Assembly (NCBI GenBank): GCA_040394635.1
Contig: JBEBRW010000019.1
Span: 1 to 64,000, forward strand
Length of the DNA stretch: 64,000 bases
From: UBA5239 sp040394635
Lineage (GTDB): Bacteria > Verrucomicrobiota > Lentisphaeria > Victivallales > Victivallaceae
Direction: 5' to 3'
The notes under the pieces are model-generated. The model ran no database searches, was not told the origin of the DNA, and saw only the letters and a list, made by a program, of their open reading frames with translations. Positions within the stretch are counted from its first letter, which is position 1. Each line of letters opens with the position of its first letter. The position numbers and the translations under genes are program-made. This document shows, one piece after another, positions 44,170-53,588 of the stretch.

Positions 44170-46926
44170 TCAGTCGAAGCTTATTTCCACCCGGGTTACC
44201 CGGGGAGAATTGCCGCCGTTGGCTGCACCGAGTGCCAGACGGTATTGAATAACCCTGTCTCCGAGGGCGAGCGGGAAATTGACCTGCCGGCTCCCGGTGA
44301 AATAGTCCTGATCGTAACTGGCTCCAAACCACGGGCTGTTTTCCAGCAGTTCTCCGGTGGCGGCGGTACGGAGCTGAAGCTTCACCCAGGTTTTCGGCTG
44401 CAATTCGGCATCCAATATGATACCGGACAGCCGCATTGCTCCTTCCGGGATATTGAAAATGCGCGACGTATAAAATTCTTCCTCGCCGCCATCCATAATG
44501 TTGCAGGGCGACGCCGCGATCATCCCAAGCGCGCCGATGCTCGGCAGTTTCGTGGTATTCTTCGGCTCGAATCCATCCGGGCCGTTCCACCAGACCTTGG
44601 AGTCGGTCATATGGTTACCGTAGGAGCGGTGATGGCAAACGGCCAGGTCGATGTACCCGTCTTCATTGAAATCGCAGGCAATACAGCCGCTGCCCGCATG
44701 GTTGAAAATGCGCTGGCGGCGGGTGATCGAAAAACCTTCCGGGCCGTTCCAGTAAATATACGCCTCGATGTCGCGGCTGTGTGCTGCCTGATAGCTGGTC
44801 ACGAAAATATCAAAGAGTCCGTCGTTGTTGAAATCGGCGACCGTGAGGGAATTGCAGGAGCTTGCCGGCAGCATGCAGCAGCGTTCCTGGCTGTAGCCCT
44901 CCGGTCCGCCCCAGAAAATATAGATGGACGATTCATATGGGTGAGTTTTTGACCACGAACCGTGCCCGCCGACAATCAAATCGAGGTAGCCGTTGCCGGT
45001 CAAATCAGCCGCACGGGCGCAGGAGGCCCCTTCGACCGGGAGAAAGGTCACGCGATCCATCGAAAATCCCTCCGGACCGCCCCAGAGAATCATTGAGCGC
45101 TGTCCCCGAATCTGCGGCACGAAGAGATCCAGATAGCCGTCGTTGTTGAAGTCGGCAGTAAAGAGGAAGCGCGCCTCTCCGAAGTTCGGCCGGTCATAGG
45201 CGGAAGCATCGTTGTAATCTTCCCGCGAGGGAACATAGCCCTTTGAATTGACGTCCATATTGATGATCTGCGACGGTTCCTTCGGGTAGCCGTCCGGACC
45301 GCCGTGAAAAATCCGCAGTTCCGGCTGGCTGTAACCCGAGAAAATAAGGTCCAGATAACCGCTTCGCCGGAAATCTCCGGTCACGCAGCCGTGCGCCCTA
45401 AACGTTTCCATGACCGCCGGGCAATTGGCGTCGAAACCGTTTGCATTCTGATAATAAATGAAGGAGCCGGGGTCCAGATGCGGAGCGCATTCCGCGCTGT
45501 TGGCAAGTACCAGATCGGCGCGGCCGTCGTCGTTCAGGTCGGCGCAGATCAGGTCGACCGCCGAGTGGCCCGGCAACTCGATCCGGCGCTCCGGCGAGAA
45601 CGACCCGTTTTCATTCAGATAAATATAAACCGGGACGTCCCCCAGGCGGCGCCCGCCCATGTTGTTGATGAAAAGAATCCCCGGTTTCCGGTCGCGTCCG
45701 AAGCGGATTTCCCGCGCCCCGATGGCATTGTGGGTGGTGAAGCAGCGGGGCGTCAAGTCGATCTCCCCCTGCCCGTCGACCGGATAGACGATGGATTTGG
45801 CGGAGTACATCACCTGATCGCAGCCCTGGGCGAAAACAAGCGAACACCGTCCGCAACCGGCCAGGTCAATCAGGGCAATATCGCGAACATTCTTCGTCGG
45901 CAGCGCCCGGCGTTTTTCCCAGTCCAAACCGGGAATCAGGAGGCTGTCTTCTATCCGGTCGTTTTCCTCGCGGCATACCGCGAGAACCAGATCGTCGCCC
46001 CCGGCACTGGTGACGTGCCCGGCAGCGGCCATGACCACACCTGCCACCGGAAATGAAAACGCGGCTTCCAGTTGCCGGCCACCGCCGATGCGATAGAATA
46101 CCACCCGGTCTTTTTCCGGTTTATAAATATGCGGTACTCCGGCGATCGTGATGATGGCGCTGCGCCAGCCCGGAACATAACTCCGTTTGATGGCGGTAGT
46201 CAGGACCTGCGCCTTGGCCATCGGTAGATCCCCCTCGCCTGCTTCGCTGTAACGCCCGGCATTGATACCGTCCGGGCCGCCCCAGTAAATCCGGGGCGCG
46301 CCTTGACGCATGCGAAGGTACAGATCGACATAGCCGTCGCCGTCCAGATCCGCCACGGACATGCTGAAGGCTTCCACCGGAAGGTCAGTAAATCCGTTAG
46401 CAAGATAGCCGCAATCGGTCTTCGAAAAAATCCGGATGTATTTGGCATTGAGAAAGGCGATTTCGATTTTGCCGTCGCCATTGAAATCACCGGCGGCGAC
46501 GCCGAGTGAATCGGGCGCGTAAAGCTCGGTTTTGCGGTTTTCGCTGTAGCCGTCTGCCCCGCCCCAGTAGAGATAGGCGGAGACATCCGCCTTGGCGCCG
46601 TCGCACTGATTGGCCACGATCAGCTCCTCGTAACCGTCATCATTCAAATCGATCAGGCAGCAGTCAAAGGGCCCCAACGTGGGAAGCTCCTCGACCACGG
46701 GCGTACCGAGCGGGTCCTTGATCAGCGACAGGTTCGGGCACTCGTCAATTTCCTGCCCATTGGCGAGGAAAATATCCGAAAATCCGTTGCGGTTAACGTC
46801 GAGCCGGTGAATCCGCTGCAGGACTCCGTTTCGCGAAACATAGAGATTCTGCCCGCCGTTGCCAAACGTTCCCTGCACGAAATCATCGAATGATGAATCT
46901 CCGACTTTTTTTATTTCAATCGACAT
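44170..46926 (-). CDS. FG-GAP/VCBS beta-propeller protein without signal peptide
   Basis: The 918-residue protein contains about ten FG-GAP/VCBS blades, recognisable by Ca-binding motifs such as DLNDDGYEELIV, DFNGDGKIEIAF, DLDGDGYVDLYL, DLNDDGRADLVL, DFNNDGYLDLFV, DLTGNGYLDLIV and DFNEDGYIDLAV, each followed by a WGGPDGY/F-like turn. It probably forms one or two seven-bladed propellers. The last 150 residues are a beta-rich C-terminal domain. The N-terminus (MSIEIKKVGDSSF) has no signal peptide, and the ribosome site AAGGAATAATT fits this start exactly, so the protein appears intracellular or is exported in another way. It is the last gene of the FadR operon, 9 bases after the SSS transporter. 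Confidence 0.85.
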   Translation of the reverse strand: MSIEIKKVGDSSFDDFVQGTFGNGGQNLYVSRNGVLQRIHRLDVNRNGFSDIFLANGQEIDECPNLSLIKDPLGTPVVEELPTLGPFDCCLIDLNDDGYEELIVANQCDGAKADVSAYLYWGGADGYSENRKTELYAPDSLGVAAGDFNGDGKIEIAFLNAKYIRIFSKTDCGYLANGFTDLPVEAFSMSVADLDGDGYVDLYLRMRQGAPRIYWGGPDGINAGRYSEAGEGDLPMAKAQVLTTAIKRSYVPGWRSAIITIAGVPHIYKPEKDRVVFYRIGGGRQLEAAFSFPVAGVVMAAAGHVTSAGGDDLVLAVCREENDRIEDSLLIPGLDWEKRRALPTKNVRDIALIDLAGCGRCSLVFAQGCDQVMYSAKSIVYPVDGQGEIDLTPRCFTTHNAIGAREIRFGRDRKPGILFINNMGGRRLGDVPVYIYLNENGSFSPERRIELPGHSAVDLICADLNDDGRADLVLANSAECAPHLDPGSFIYYQNANGFDANCPAVMETFRAHGCVTGDFRRSGYLDLIFSGYSQPELRIFHGGPDGYPKEPSQIINMDVNSKGYVPSREDYNDASAYDRPNFGEARFLFTADFNNDGYLDLFVPQIRGQRSMILWGGPEGFSMDRVTFLPVEGASCARAADLTGNGYLDLIVGGHGSWSKTHPYESSIYIFWGGPEGYSQERCCMLPASSCNSLTVADFNNDGLFDIFVTSYQAAHSRDIEAYIYWNGPEGFSITRRQRIFNHAGSGCIACDFNEDGYIDLAVCHHRSYGNHMTDSKVWWNGPDGFEPKNTTKLPSIGALGMIAASPCNIMDGGEEEFYTSRIFNIPEGAMRLSGIILDAELQPKTWVKLQLRTAATGELLENSPWFGASYDQDYFTGSRQVNFPLALGDRVIQYRLALGAANGGNSPRVTRVEISFD

Positions 46927-46935
46927 AATTATTCC

Positions 46936-48714
46936 TTACTTATCCTCGATCACCGCGCCATCGTCAAACAAAGTCAGGCCCTGGTATTTTTCTTTTTTCT
47001 GAACCTTGCCGCAGGTCAGCCAGACCGCACCAAGCAGGGTATAACAAACCATGGTTGGCACCCCCAACCATTGAAAACTGAGCGCATGAGCTTCTTCGCG
47101 ACAATAGATGTTGCTGAAAAATGCCCAGAGCAGAATCGCAATGCCGAACCCCAGAAATGCCGTCCCTGCGACAATGACCGGGGTCGTATATTTCTTCTGC
47201 CGCCGGTACAGCACGAACCATACCGCCATGACGATAATTCCAAGCACGGCAAACGGTACCGCCGGCAGGTAGTCGACCGGTCCCGCCCAGCCCATATCCT
47301 GCCCCGGCTGCCAGCTGTTGAAGGCCATGGTACTGGTGAAATACCAGGCCGTCATCCCCAGTTTCAGGCCCCACAGCGAACCTGCGGTCACCCAGACCAG
47401 CAGTGTGCTGGCGCGCTTCGAAAGCACCGCAAAAATGAATGCCGGTACCACCACCGCCTCGAACGCGTAGAAAATGGTCGACGCCTCCACCACGCTTTGC
47501 GAGAGCCATTCCGCCGAATACGTGATCAGCAGTCCCAGTCCGCAAGCGACCACCCCCACCAGCACGGTGGCGATACGCGATACTTTGACCTGGGTATGTT
47601 CGCTTATGGCCGGGTTGAAATAGCGCAGATGCAGTTCTTTCACATACACGGTCGCCATGCTGTTGAAAACGGCGTTCAGAGTCGAGATCACCGCAGCCAG
47701 CATGGCGGCGATCACCAATCCCGGAATCGGTGGCGGCAACTGGGTCGAAATGAAATTGAACAGCGCCGTGTCGCCGCTTTTTGTCACGAACTCCGGGTGC
47801 TGATGGAAATAAGAGAACGTCAGGAGCCCGATCACCCACAAAATAATGATGGTCGGAATGGTGAGGAACGTATTCACCACCTGAGTTTTGACGGCGGCTC
47901 TGTAGCTGCCGCTGGCCAGTAACCGCTGTACCGTCATCTGGTCCGAAGCCATGACGCCGATCGGCGCCAACAGCTGATTCAGCAGCAGCAGCCAGAAGGA
48001 CAGCCGGACATAAGGATTGAGCAGGTAAAACTCCGGTTCGGCAAACCGGTCCAGCCCCCGGCCATTCTGAAACGCATAAGCAATCCCGCCGAAAAGCCCG
48101 CCATCTGTTTTGAGGAACAACGCCCCCAGGATACAGCCCAGACCGCCGATCAGCACCACGAACTGCATGACATCGGTCCACACTACCGCCTTCAAACCGC
48201 CGACGGTGGTGAAAATAACCGCGATGCCACCGCAACACAATACCGTCATCCACCCCGGCCATCCGGCCGCGCCCTCAAAAATCTTGCTGGTCGAGAACAG
48301 TACCATCCCCAGATAAATCAGCCTCAAGTAGATGGTCATCGTGGCGACCAGTGTCCGCACACCGGGGCTGTAACGCCGCTCCAGATACTCGAACGGCGTG
48401 AACGCGCCGATTTTGAAGTAAAACCGGATGAAAATCGCGCACACCAGCGGCGTCAGCAGCGGCGCAATGAGTCCCAGCGCGAAGAAGGACAAACCGTGAT
48501 TGAAAATCTCCCCCGGCACCATGACCAGCGAAAACGCGCTCAACGCCGCCATCAGACAGGAGATTCCCAGCGCGAAGAACGGCATCTTGCCGCCCCCCAG
48601 CATATAATCTTTGGAGGTCTCTTTTTTGGACGAACAACAAAATCCGATTACCACCAATGCAATCAGGTACGACGCCATGACCGCATAGTCGGCAAAATGC
48701 AGCGATATTTCCAT
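46936..48714 (-). CDS. Sodium:solute symporter (SSS family)
   Basis: The 592-residue protein has about 14 hydrophobic helices and SSS marks: SKDYMLGGGKMPFFALGISCLMAALS, PFEYLERRYSPGVRTL, TTVGGLKAVVWTDVMQFVVL and ISTLNAVFNSMATVYVKEL. It imports a sugar, sialic acid-like compound or organic acid with Na+ in the inner membrane. Its position after an SGNH esterase and before a beta-propeller protein in a FadR-led operon suggests uptake of the product released by those enzymes. Confidence 0.9.
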   Translation of the reverse strand: MEISLHFADYAVMASYLIALVVIGFCCSSKKETSKDYMLGGGKMPFFALGISCLMAALSAFSLVMVPGEIFNHGLSFFALGLIAPLLTPLVCAIFIRFYFKIGAFTPFEYLERRYSPGVRTLVATMTIYLRLIYLGMVLFSTSKIFEGAAGWPGWMTVLCCGGIAVIFTTVGGLKAVVWTDVMQFVVLIGGLGCILGALFLKTDGGLFGGIAYAFQNGRGLDRFAEPEFYLLNPYVRLSFWLLLLNQLLAPIGVMASDQMTVQRLLASGSYRAAVKTQVVNTFLTIPTIIILWVIGLLTFSYFHQHPEFVTKSGDTALFNFISTQLPPPIPGLVIAAMLAAVISTLNAVFNSMATVYVKELHLRYFNPAISEHTQVKVSRIATVLVGVVACGLGLLITYSAEWLSQSVVEASTIFYAFEAVVVPAFIFAVLSKRASTLLVWVTAGSLWGLKLGMTAWYFTSTMAFNSWQPGQDMGWAGPVDYLPAVPFAVLGIIVMAVWFVLYRRQKKYTTPVIVAGTAFLGFGIAILLWAFFSNIYCREEAHALSFQWLGVPTMVCYTLLGAVWLTCGKVQKKEKYQGLTLFDDGAVIEDK

Positions 48715-48735
48715 CTTAATTCACATTCCTTTCGC

Positions 48736-50115
48736 TTACCGGGAGCCAGTCGAAATTTTCAGCGACCGCAGTTCGACGATTCCGCCGACTGTTTTCGAGC
48801 CATCGCCGAAATTGAGGCGGACGGGTTTATCGCTCAAGTTCTTAATCGGAAAACGGCCCAGCGGCGAGCCGTCGCACCAGACGTTTGCGACACCAGCCGC
48901 CACATCGATGGCAAACGAAAGGGTAAATTCGCGATCGCCGGTATCCGGCAGCCGGATATTGCCGAGCGTCCCGGACGTTTGACCGGGGGCGATCTGCATG
49001 ATCACTTCGGCAATACGGCCTTCGGACTCGACAGAGAGTGTCCAGAAGAAACGGTAAGGCTTGCCCTCGATGGTTTTCTGCGGTTCGACAAAGCACAGTT
49101 TCAGTTCGGCAAGCACCGGTGACTTCACCCCCTTCAAAGAAGCATTGTCAAGCAACGAAATCAGCGGATATTCATGGCGCCCTTCGGAGGTATTGTCGAG
49201 CCGGAGCCGGCCGTCAGCAAGCGTCAGGCAGCCGGCAGGGTAGTCACTCTTCCAGCCTGTTCCCGGAAGACCATCCGCCGCACTGTATTCGATGTTCCAT
49301 ACTGCCTCCTTGAAGCGCTGAAAATCCACCGGAGCCGTTCCGGCTTTCACTCCGCCCGCCGCCAGTGTACAGCAACGGCTTTGCGGCGAATACATGTCTA
49401 ACGTTTTCAACAGCTGAATGGCGATCTCCTGATGGCCGCGCGGCCCCGGATGGATCGTTTCGCCGAGCCATGAAGCAAGGACCTCCGGACTAGCCGCCTG
49501 ATTGCTCCAATGAGCGAAATTATCGACCAGCAGCGTATCTTTCTTAGCGGCAACTTCGCGGACAATCTCCATATACTGCGGCAACTGCTCATAGCGGATA
49601 AGATATTTTTTCAGGTAATCCGTATTGGGATTTTCCACCTTCTGAATAGTATTGGAGGTCTGCAGGACCACAATCGCGCCATCGCCCCGGACACGGTCAA
49701 CCAATACGCCCAGGTTTTCGCGGAAAGCGTCCGGCGTCCGACCGCTGACGATATCGTTCATCCCAACCATCAGAATCACCACGTCCGGCTTCAATGAACG
49801 GACTTGCCAGTCGTACTGTTTTTCCGACAGCAACTCACGAGTGGTCTGTCCGCTGTTGCCGGAGTTAACCACCCGGTCCATGGGGCGCTTCAGTTCATGG
49901 CGGAGCCGCTCGGCGAAGATTTCCTGAAATGAGCGCCAGCCATGCGTATGAGCTGCCCCCTGGGTAATTGAGTCGCCATAGAAAACCCAGGTCCATGGGC
50001 GGTCCGAACTATTTCCCAGATGAGCGGTAATTTTGGCACGGTCGATGTCGGCCAGTGGCCCGGCAGCAATCGATAAGGTCATTATGCAGCAAATGGCGAT
50101 CAGGATATTTCTCAT
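48736..50115 (-). CDS. Secreted SGNH/GDSL esterase with C-terminal beta-sandwich
   Basis: The 459-residue protein has a signal peptide (MRNILIAICCIMTLSIAAG) and SGNH blocks: nucleophile S49 in YGDSITQG, Gly in GNSGQTT, Asn in VGMNDI and His in TIHPGPRGH. The acidic residue three positions before the His is Glu (ETIH), where Asp is usual. Residues about 260-459 form a beta-rich domain, probably sugar-binding. It likely removes acetyl groups from polysaccharides. It follows the pseudopilin gene by 39 bases. Confidence 0.85.
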   Translation of the reverse strand: MRNILIAICCIMTLSIAAGPLADIDRAKITAHLGNSSDRPWTWVFYGDSITQGAAHTHGWRSFQEIFAERLRHELKRPMDRVVNSGNSGQTTRELLSEKQYDWQVRSLKPDVVILMVGMNDIVSGRTPDAFRENLGVLVDRVRGDGAIVVLQTSNTIQKVENPNTDYLKKYLIRYEQLPQYMEIVREVAAKKDTLLVDNFAHWSNQAASPEVLASWLGETIHPGPRGHQEIAIQLLKTLDMYSPQSRCCTLAAGGVKAGTAPVDFQRFKEAVWNIEYSAADGLPGTGWKSDYPAGCLTLADGRLRLDNTSEGRHEYPLISLLDNASLKGVKSPVLAELKLCFVEPQKTIEGKPYRFFWTLSVESEGRIAEVIMQIAPGQTSGTLGNIRLPDTGDREFTLSFAIDVAAGVANVWCDGSPLGRFPIKNLSDKPVRLNFGDGSKTVGGIVELRSLKISTGSR

Positions 50116-50154
50116 GGTATGCCTTTTATATTCTGAATTTTAAAGGATGCGTGC

Positions 50155-50904
50155 TTACAGGATAAAAGCTCTCTGGATTCCCAAGTGGTCAACGTAGTTC
50201 ATGGAGCCCCAGCGTGTTCCATCGTCTTTCAGATAATCATCCGAGGTAGCATGCATGGTCATGAGCTTTTCGGGTGTAAGTGCCTCGACGTGTCCGTCCA
50301 GGAAAGACATATTGCCAAATTTGCTGTGCCGAAAATGAACCCCGGTGTCTCCATTGCGGGTGATAACATAAAACTGGGTTTTTCCATAAGTGACAGTCCA
50401 AGAATCGGCCAATATGGTGAACGTACTGGCATTCTTCACTTTTTTGGCCACAAGATACCGCCGGGTGGGGCCGGTGATCTGCGCCACCAGTTCTTTCCGG
50501 TAAGGTGTACCGCTGGAAGCTCCTGTAGGAGCCATGCCATAGGCGCCGTAAATCTTGCTGTAATAATTTTCCGTAGTGGGATTCTGCCACATGCTCTCGG
50601 ACGCGGAAGTCGGACATGCGAATGTCTTGCTTTCCCGTGCCATGTACTTATGGACCTCCAGCTGGTCCGCCCATGAAATCCGCATATCGACTTCATTATA
50701 AAGCGGCATAAAACCATCCATATCATTGGAATACATATTCATCATCAACTGATTTGATTTCAAGTTGGAGGTACACTTGATGGCATGCGCTTTTTCCCGC
50801 GCCTTGTTCAGTGCCGGAAGTAACATCGCCGCCAAAATCGCAATAATTGCAATAACAACCAGCAACTCTATAAGTGTAAATTTTTTACCTTTTTGAATTT
50901 TCAT
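50155..50904 (-). CDS. Orphan type II pseudopilin (module D)
   Basis: The 249-residue protein has leader MKIQKGKK, then FTLIELLVVIAIIAILA and MLLPALNKAREKA. Lys precedes the cleavage point. C-terminal FRHSKFGNMSFLDGHVE matches the H-x9-DG signature. AAGGAG lies before the ATG. It lies between a secreted TIM-barrel-like protein and the SGNH esterase in a six-gene operon, in third position instead of directly after the regulator as in modules A, B and E. Confidence 0.92.
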   Translation of the reverse strand: MKIQKGKKFTLIELLVVIAIIAILAAMLLPALNKAREKAHAIKCTSNLKSNQLMMNMYSNDMDGFMPLYNEVDMRISWADQLEVHKYMARESKTFACPTSASESMWQNPTTENYYSKIYGAYGMAPTGASSGTPYRKELVAQITGPTRRYLVAKKVKNASTFTILADSWTVTYGKTQFYVITRNGDTGVHFRHSKFGNMSFLDGHVEALTPEKLMTMHATSDDYLKDDGTRWGSMNYVDHLGIQRAFIL

Positions 50905-50950
50905 TCTGTAACTCCTTTGGTTGGATTTAAAACAGTTTTATATCGATGGT

Positions 50951-52642
50951 TCATTTCTTACCAGAACGAAGCTCTTTCGCTTTTTTGATCATCTCAAAAT
51001 AGGCCGGTTTCTTCGTGAGCTCCAGGGTTTCATAAAGTTCAGCTTCCGCAATTTCCCGATCGGCACCAATCGCCATGATGTCGGATTCGAAATTATACCC
51101 TTTCCCGGGAAAGGCCATTTCCCGGAACACCCCGATACTGACCGGTTTATCGGCGGCGGCTTTCTGTATTTCATCCCGGAAGTCGCCGTCAATCATGACC
51201 ACACCGTCTACACTGCCGGCGGCAAACCATTTGGCATAATGAAACGGTACCCCATAGCGCCATGCATCTCCTGCAGAGTGTGTAGTCGGGCGTTCATTGG
51301 AAATCGCCGAGAAATAAAGCGGCCGGCCGCCAGTCAGCTTTTTGCAATTGAACAAAAATTCGTCGATCGCATCGGCCCGGAGTTCGTTAAGCTTTTTCCG
51401 ATCGTAACTGTCATTCCAAATGTCCTTGCCGTAACGCTTGCGGTAAAGTTCGCGCAGTTCCGGGTTGAACCCGTAATTATTCCCGCCGCTGCGACTATGG
51501 CTGCGGAGATTGAACATAAAACCGTCAAAATTATATTGGGTCAATTCCGCGAACCGCGCGACTTTGTGCCGCATGGTTTCCGGCACGGCGAATTCGGCGA
51601 AACCGAGCAGGTACTTGCCGGTGTCCGAGGCGCCGATGGCAAACCCCAACTGCCGGCTCTGATGATCCCAAGCCCAGTTGCCAGTCTCGCTGAACATCAA
51701 CGCAGAATTCTCCGCATCCCTGCGATTCTCCACGCAATATCCCATTTCAGCGGGAATCCGTGCTCCGGCTGTATCGAATACCCGACACTTATCCAAACCG
51801 GGCGCTCCGAAAATAAAGACATATTTGCCATCTTCCGGCTGAGGAGTGGAAAAAGCAAGTTTTATGTAGGACGCTTTGATCTTCAGCCCGGAAATCGCCA
51901 ATTTCCAGCAACCGTCTGAAAGTTTTTCTGTTTTCAGCGTAAAAGAACCCGTATAGGGCGTGTATTGACGATTATCTTCACTGGAGAGAATCCGCAAACT
52001 ATCCGTAGTTATGCGGACCGGAAGATTCCGGGGCTGATCGCTGATAATCTCCAATCCGCCAATCTCCCGCTTCCGGGCGGCGGCGACTTCATCTGCCGGC
52101 AGGGAACGGCGCATCGAATACCCCTGTGGAAATTCCTCGAAAAATGGGTCCATCAATGGATATTCAATCGCTTTGCCGGTTGTCGGGTCAACCATCTCAT
52201 TTGCCGTAACGGCCGCACCTGCGGCCGCATCGTCCCAGAGACTTTCCCAGGCCCAGACTTCAAGATTATATTTCTTACCGAGCCGGATGGTCTCTTTCAA
52301 AGGATCGTAAGCATCCAGTGTCCGGATCAGGTTATCGACCTGCCCCGGGTAAAGTTTCTTATCATGGAAGCGGCCTCGCTCCCCATACCTGACACATACT
52401 TTTGACGGATAAAGAGTTAAACCGCATACATTGACCCGCAGGTAAATCCGGTCAATCCCGCCGGCTGCCATTTCGGCAATTCGTTTTTCCCAGTGTTCCA
52501 ACGGATAGACCGAACTCCCACTCGGCATATCGTAAAAAACGTAATCCAGAAAATCGATTGTTGTTGAAACGGTCAATGGCTTCTCAGCAGCCATCAGCCC
52601 CAGGCAGCAACAAATCGCCGCCAATAAAAACAGTTTTCTCAT
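50951..52642 (-). CDS. Secreted GHL10-like (DUF187) TIM-barrel protein, putative hydrolase
   Basis: The 563-residue protein starts with a signal peptide (MRKLFLLAAICCCLGLMAAE). It shows barrel-like strands (GIDRIYLRVNVCGLTLYPS, NLEVWAWESLWDD, FDGFMFNLRSHSR, RPLYFSAISNERP, VDGVVMIDGDFRDE) interrupted by a beta-domain (about 190-330), similar to GHL10/DUF187-type predicted glycosidases. Family and substrate are uncertain. AAAGGAG precedes the ATG. It follows the FadR regulator by 24 bases. Confidence 0.6.
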   Translation of the reverse strand: MRKLFLLAAICCCLGLMAAEKPLTVSTTIDFLDYVFYDMPSGSSVYPLEHWEKRIAEMAAGGIDRIYLRVNVCGLTLYPSKVCVRYGERGRFHDKKLYPGQVDNLIRTLDAYDPLKETIRLGKKYNLEVWAWESLWDDAAAGAAVTANEMVDPTTGKAIEYPLMDPFFEEFPQGYSMRRSLPADEVAAARKREIGGLEIISDQPRNLPVRITTDSLRILSSEDNRQYTPYTGSFTLKTEKLSDGCWKLAISGLKIKASYIKLAFSTPQPEDGKYVFIFGAPGLDKCRVFDTAGARIPAEMGYCVENRRDAENSALMFSETGNWAWDHQSRQLGFAIGASDTGKYLLGFAEFAVPETMRHKVARFAELTQYNFDGFMFNLRSHSRSGGNNYGFNPELRELYRKRYGKDIWNDSYDRKKLNELRADAIDEFLFNCKKLTGGRPLYFSAISNERPTTHSAGDAWRYGVPFHYAKWFAAGSVDGVVMIDGDFRDEIQKAAADKPVSIGVFREMAFPGKGYNFESDIMAIGADREIAEAELYETLELTKKPAYFEMIKKAKELRSGKK

Positions 52643-52666
52643 TGCAATCAGCTCCTTTGATATTCT

Positions 52667-53458
52667 TTAACGAAAAAAATGCTTATGCATTTTCAAGGCT
52701 TCAACATAATTCTCCATATTTACAACTTGATTGTGGGCGTGGATTCGGAATCCATTCTCGGCCTTCACGGCATCTCCAGATGCAATAGCCTCATAGAGCT
52801 CCTGATGATACTCCAGCGTAGAGTAAAACAATTTCAGGAAATCTTCTCTTTTGTCGGATTTTCTGAGCTCGGACCGAAATGCCGCGATTTCCACAATGGC
52901 ATGATTCGCTTCCATCAGAGATTTGCCCAGATAAAAGCTGACCGCCAGGTTGCTGACCGTCTGCAGATGCGAAAAATTGTCATTGCCGCAATGTTCCACT
53001 ACGCACGAATGAAACCCCAGGTCCGCTTTGTACATGCCGTCACGGTCCATGTTGTTAAAGGCTTTTTCCATGTCGTCGTTATACTGTTTAAGTTGTTTCA
53101 GGACTTCGGGCGGCCTGGTTTGGGCCAGCCGGCGCGCCGCAATGGGCTCGATTGCTTCGCGCAGTTCGTTCCATTGGATCAGGTGGTCCGCCGTGAATTC
53201 CTTCATCTGGTAGCCCCGGTAGGGAATATACTCGAACAATCCCCAGCCGACGATCTGGTTCAGCGCCTCGCGGATCGCGCTGCGGCTCACCCCGTATTCC
53301 TTGGCCAGGACGGTCTCGCGGATGGGCTGCCCTCCCTTGAAACGGCCCGCCGTCAATTCCCCGGTAAGCCTTTTGATGACAACCACCATCGCGGTCTCAT
53401 TTTCGGCGGGCTTGTCGCATTTGCGCCCTTTCGGCTGCTTATTCTTCGTCTCGATCAT
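52667..53458 (-). CDS. GntR-family regulator, FadR/FCD subfamily
   Basis: The 263-residue protein has a GntR winged helix (IRETVLAKEYGVSRSAIREALNQIVGWGLFEYIPYRGYQMKE) and an FCD effector domain with metal-binding-type positions (DLGFHSCVVEHCGN, YHQELYEAIASGD). It leads a six-gene operon (TIM-barrel protein, pseudopilin, SGNH esterase, SSS transporter, beta-propeller). Its promoter has perfect -35 and -10 hexamers, and a perfect 16-bp palindrome lies 13 bases upstream of the -35 box. FCD regulators usually sense carboxylates, including uronate-derived compounds. Confidence 0.9.
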   Translation of the reverse strand: MIETKNKQPKGRKCDKPAENETAMVVVIKRLTGELTAGRFKGGQPIRETVLAKEYGVSRSAIREALNQIVGWGLFEYIPYRGYQMKEFTADHLIQWNELREAIEPIAARRLAQTRPPEVLKQLKQYNDDMEKAFNNMDRDGMYKADLGFHSCVVEHCGNDNFSHLQTVSNLAVSFYLGKSLMEANHAIVEIAAFRSELRKSDKREDFLKLFYSTLEYHQELYEAIASGDAVKAENGFRIHAHNQVVNMENYVEALKMHKHFFR

Positions 53459-53495
53459 AGATGTACTTCCAATATTTGACTTGTGCCTGTTATTA

Positions 53496-53523
53496 ATTAT
53501 ACAGTGATTTTCAAATTTGTCAA
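53496..53523 (-). promoter_or_regulatory. Consensus promoter of the FadR operon
   Basis: Minus strand TTGACA (53518-53523), 16 bases, TATAAT (53496-53501): all 12 consensus bases. Confidence 0.85.
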
Positions 53524-53535
53524 CTGTTTTCAGAG

Positions 53536-53551
53536 AAATAGTCGACTATTT
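53536..53551. promoter_or_regulatory. Perfect 16-bp palindrome, candidate FadR-type operator
   Basis: AAATAGTCGACTATTT is its own reverse complement. Its core AGTCGACT has the GT-N2-AC arrangement seen in FadR-type GntR operators (compare TGGTCNGACCA of E. coli FadR). It lies between the btuD-like stop and the FadR promoter. Confidence 0.6.
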
Positions 53552-53588
53552 TAAAATTCACGCTCAATCAATGCCATGAGTCATATCT

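Noticed and set aside
44113..44952. Plus-strand open frame at the right end of the island
   Set aside because: It mostly runs antisense to the beta-propeller gene; only the AT-rich first 50 bases are free, and no motif is visible.
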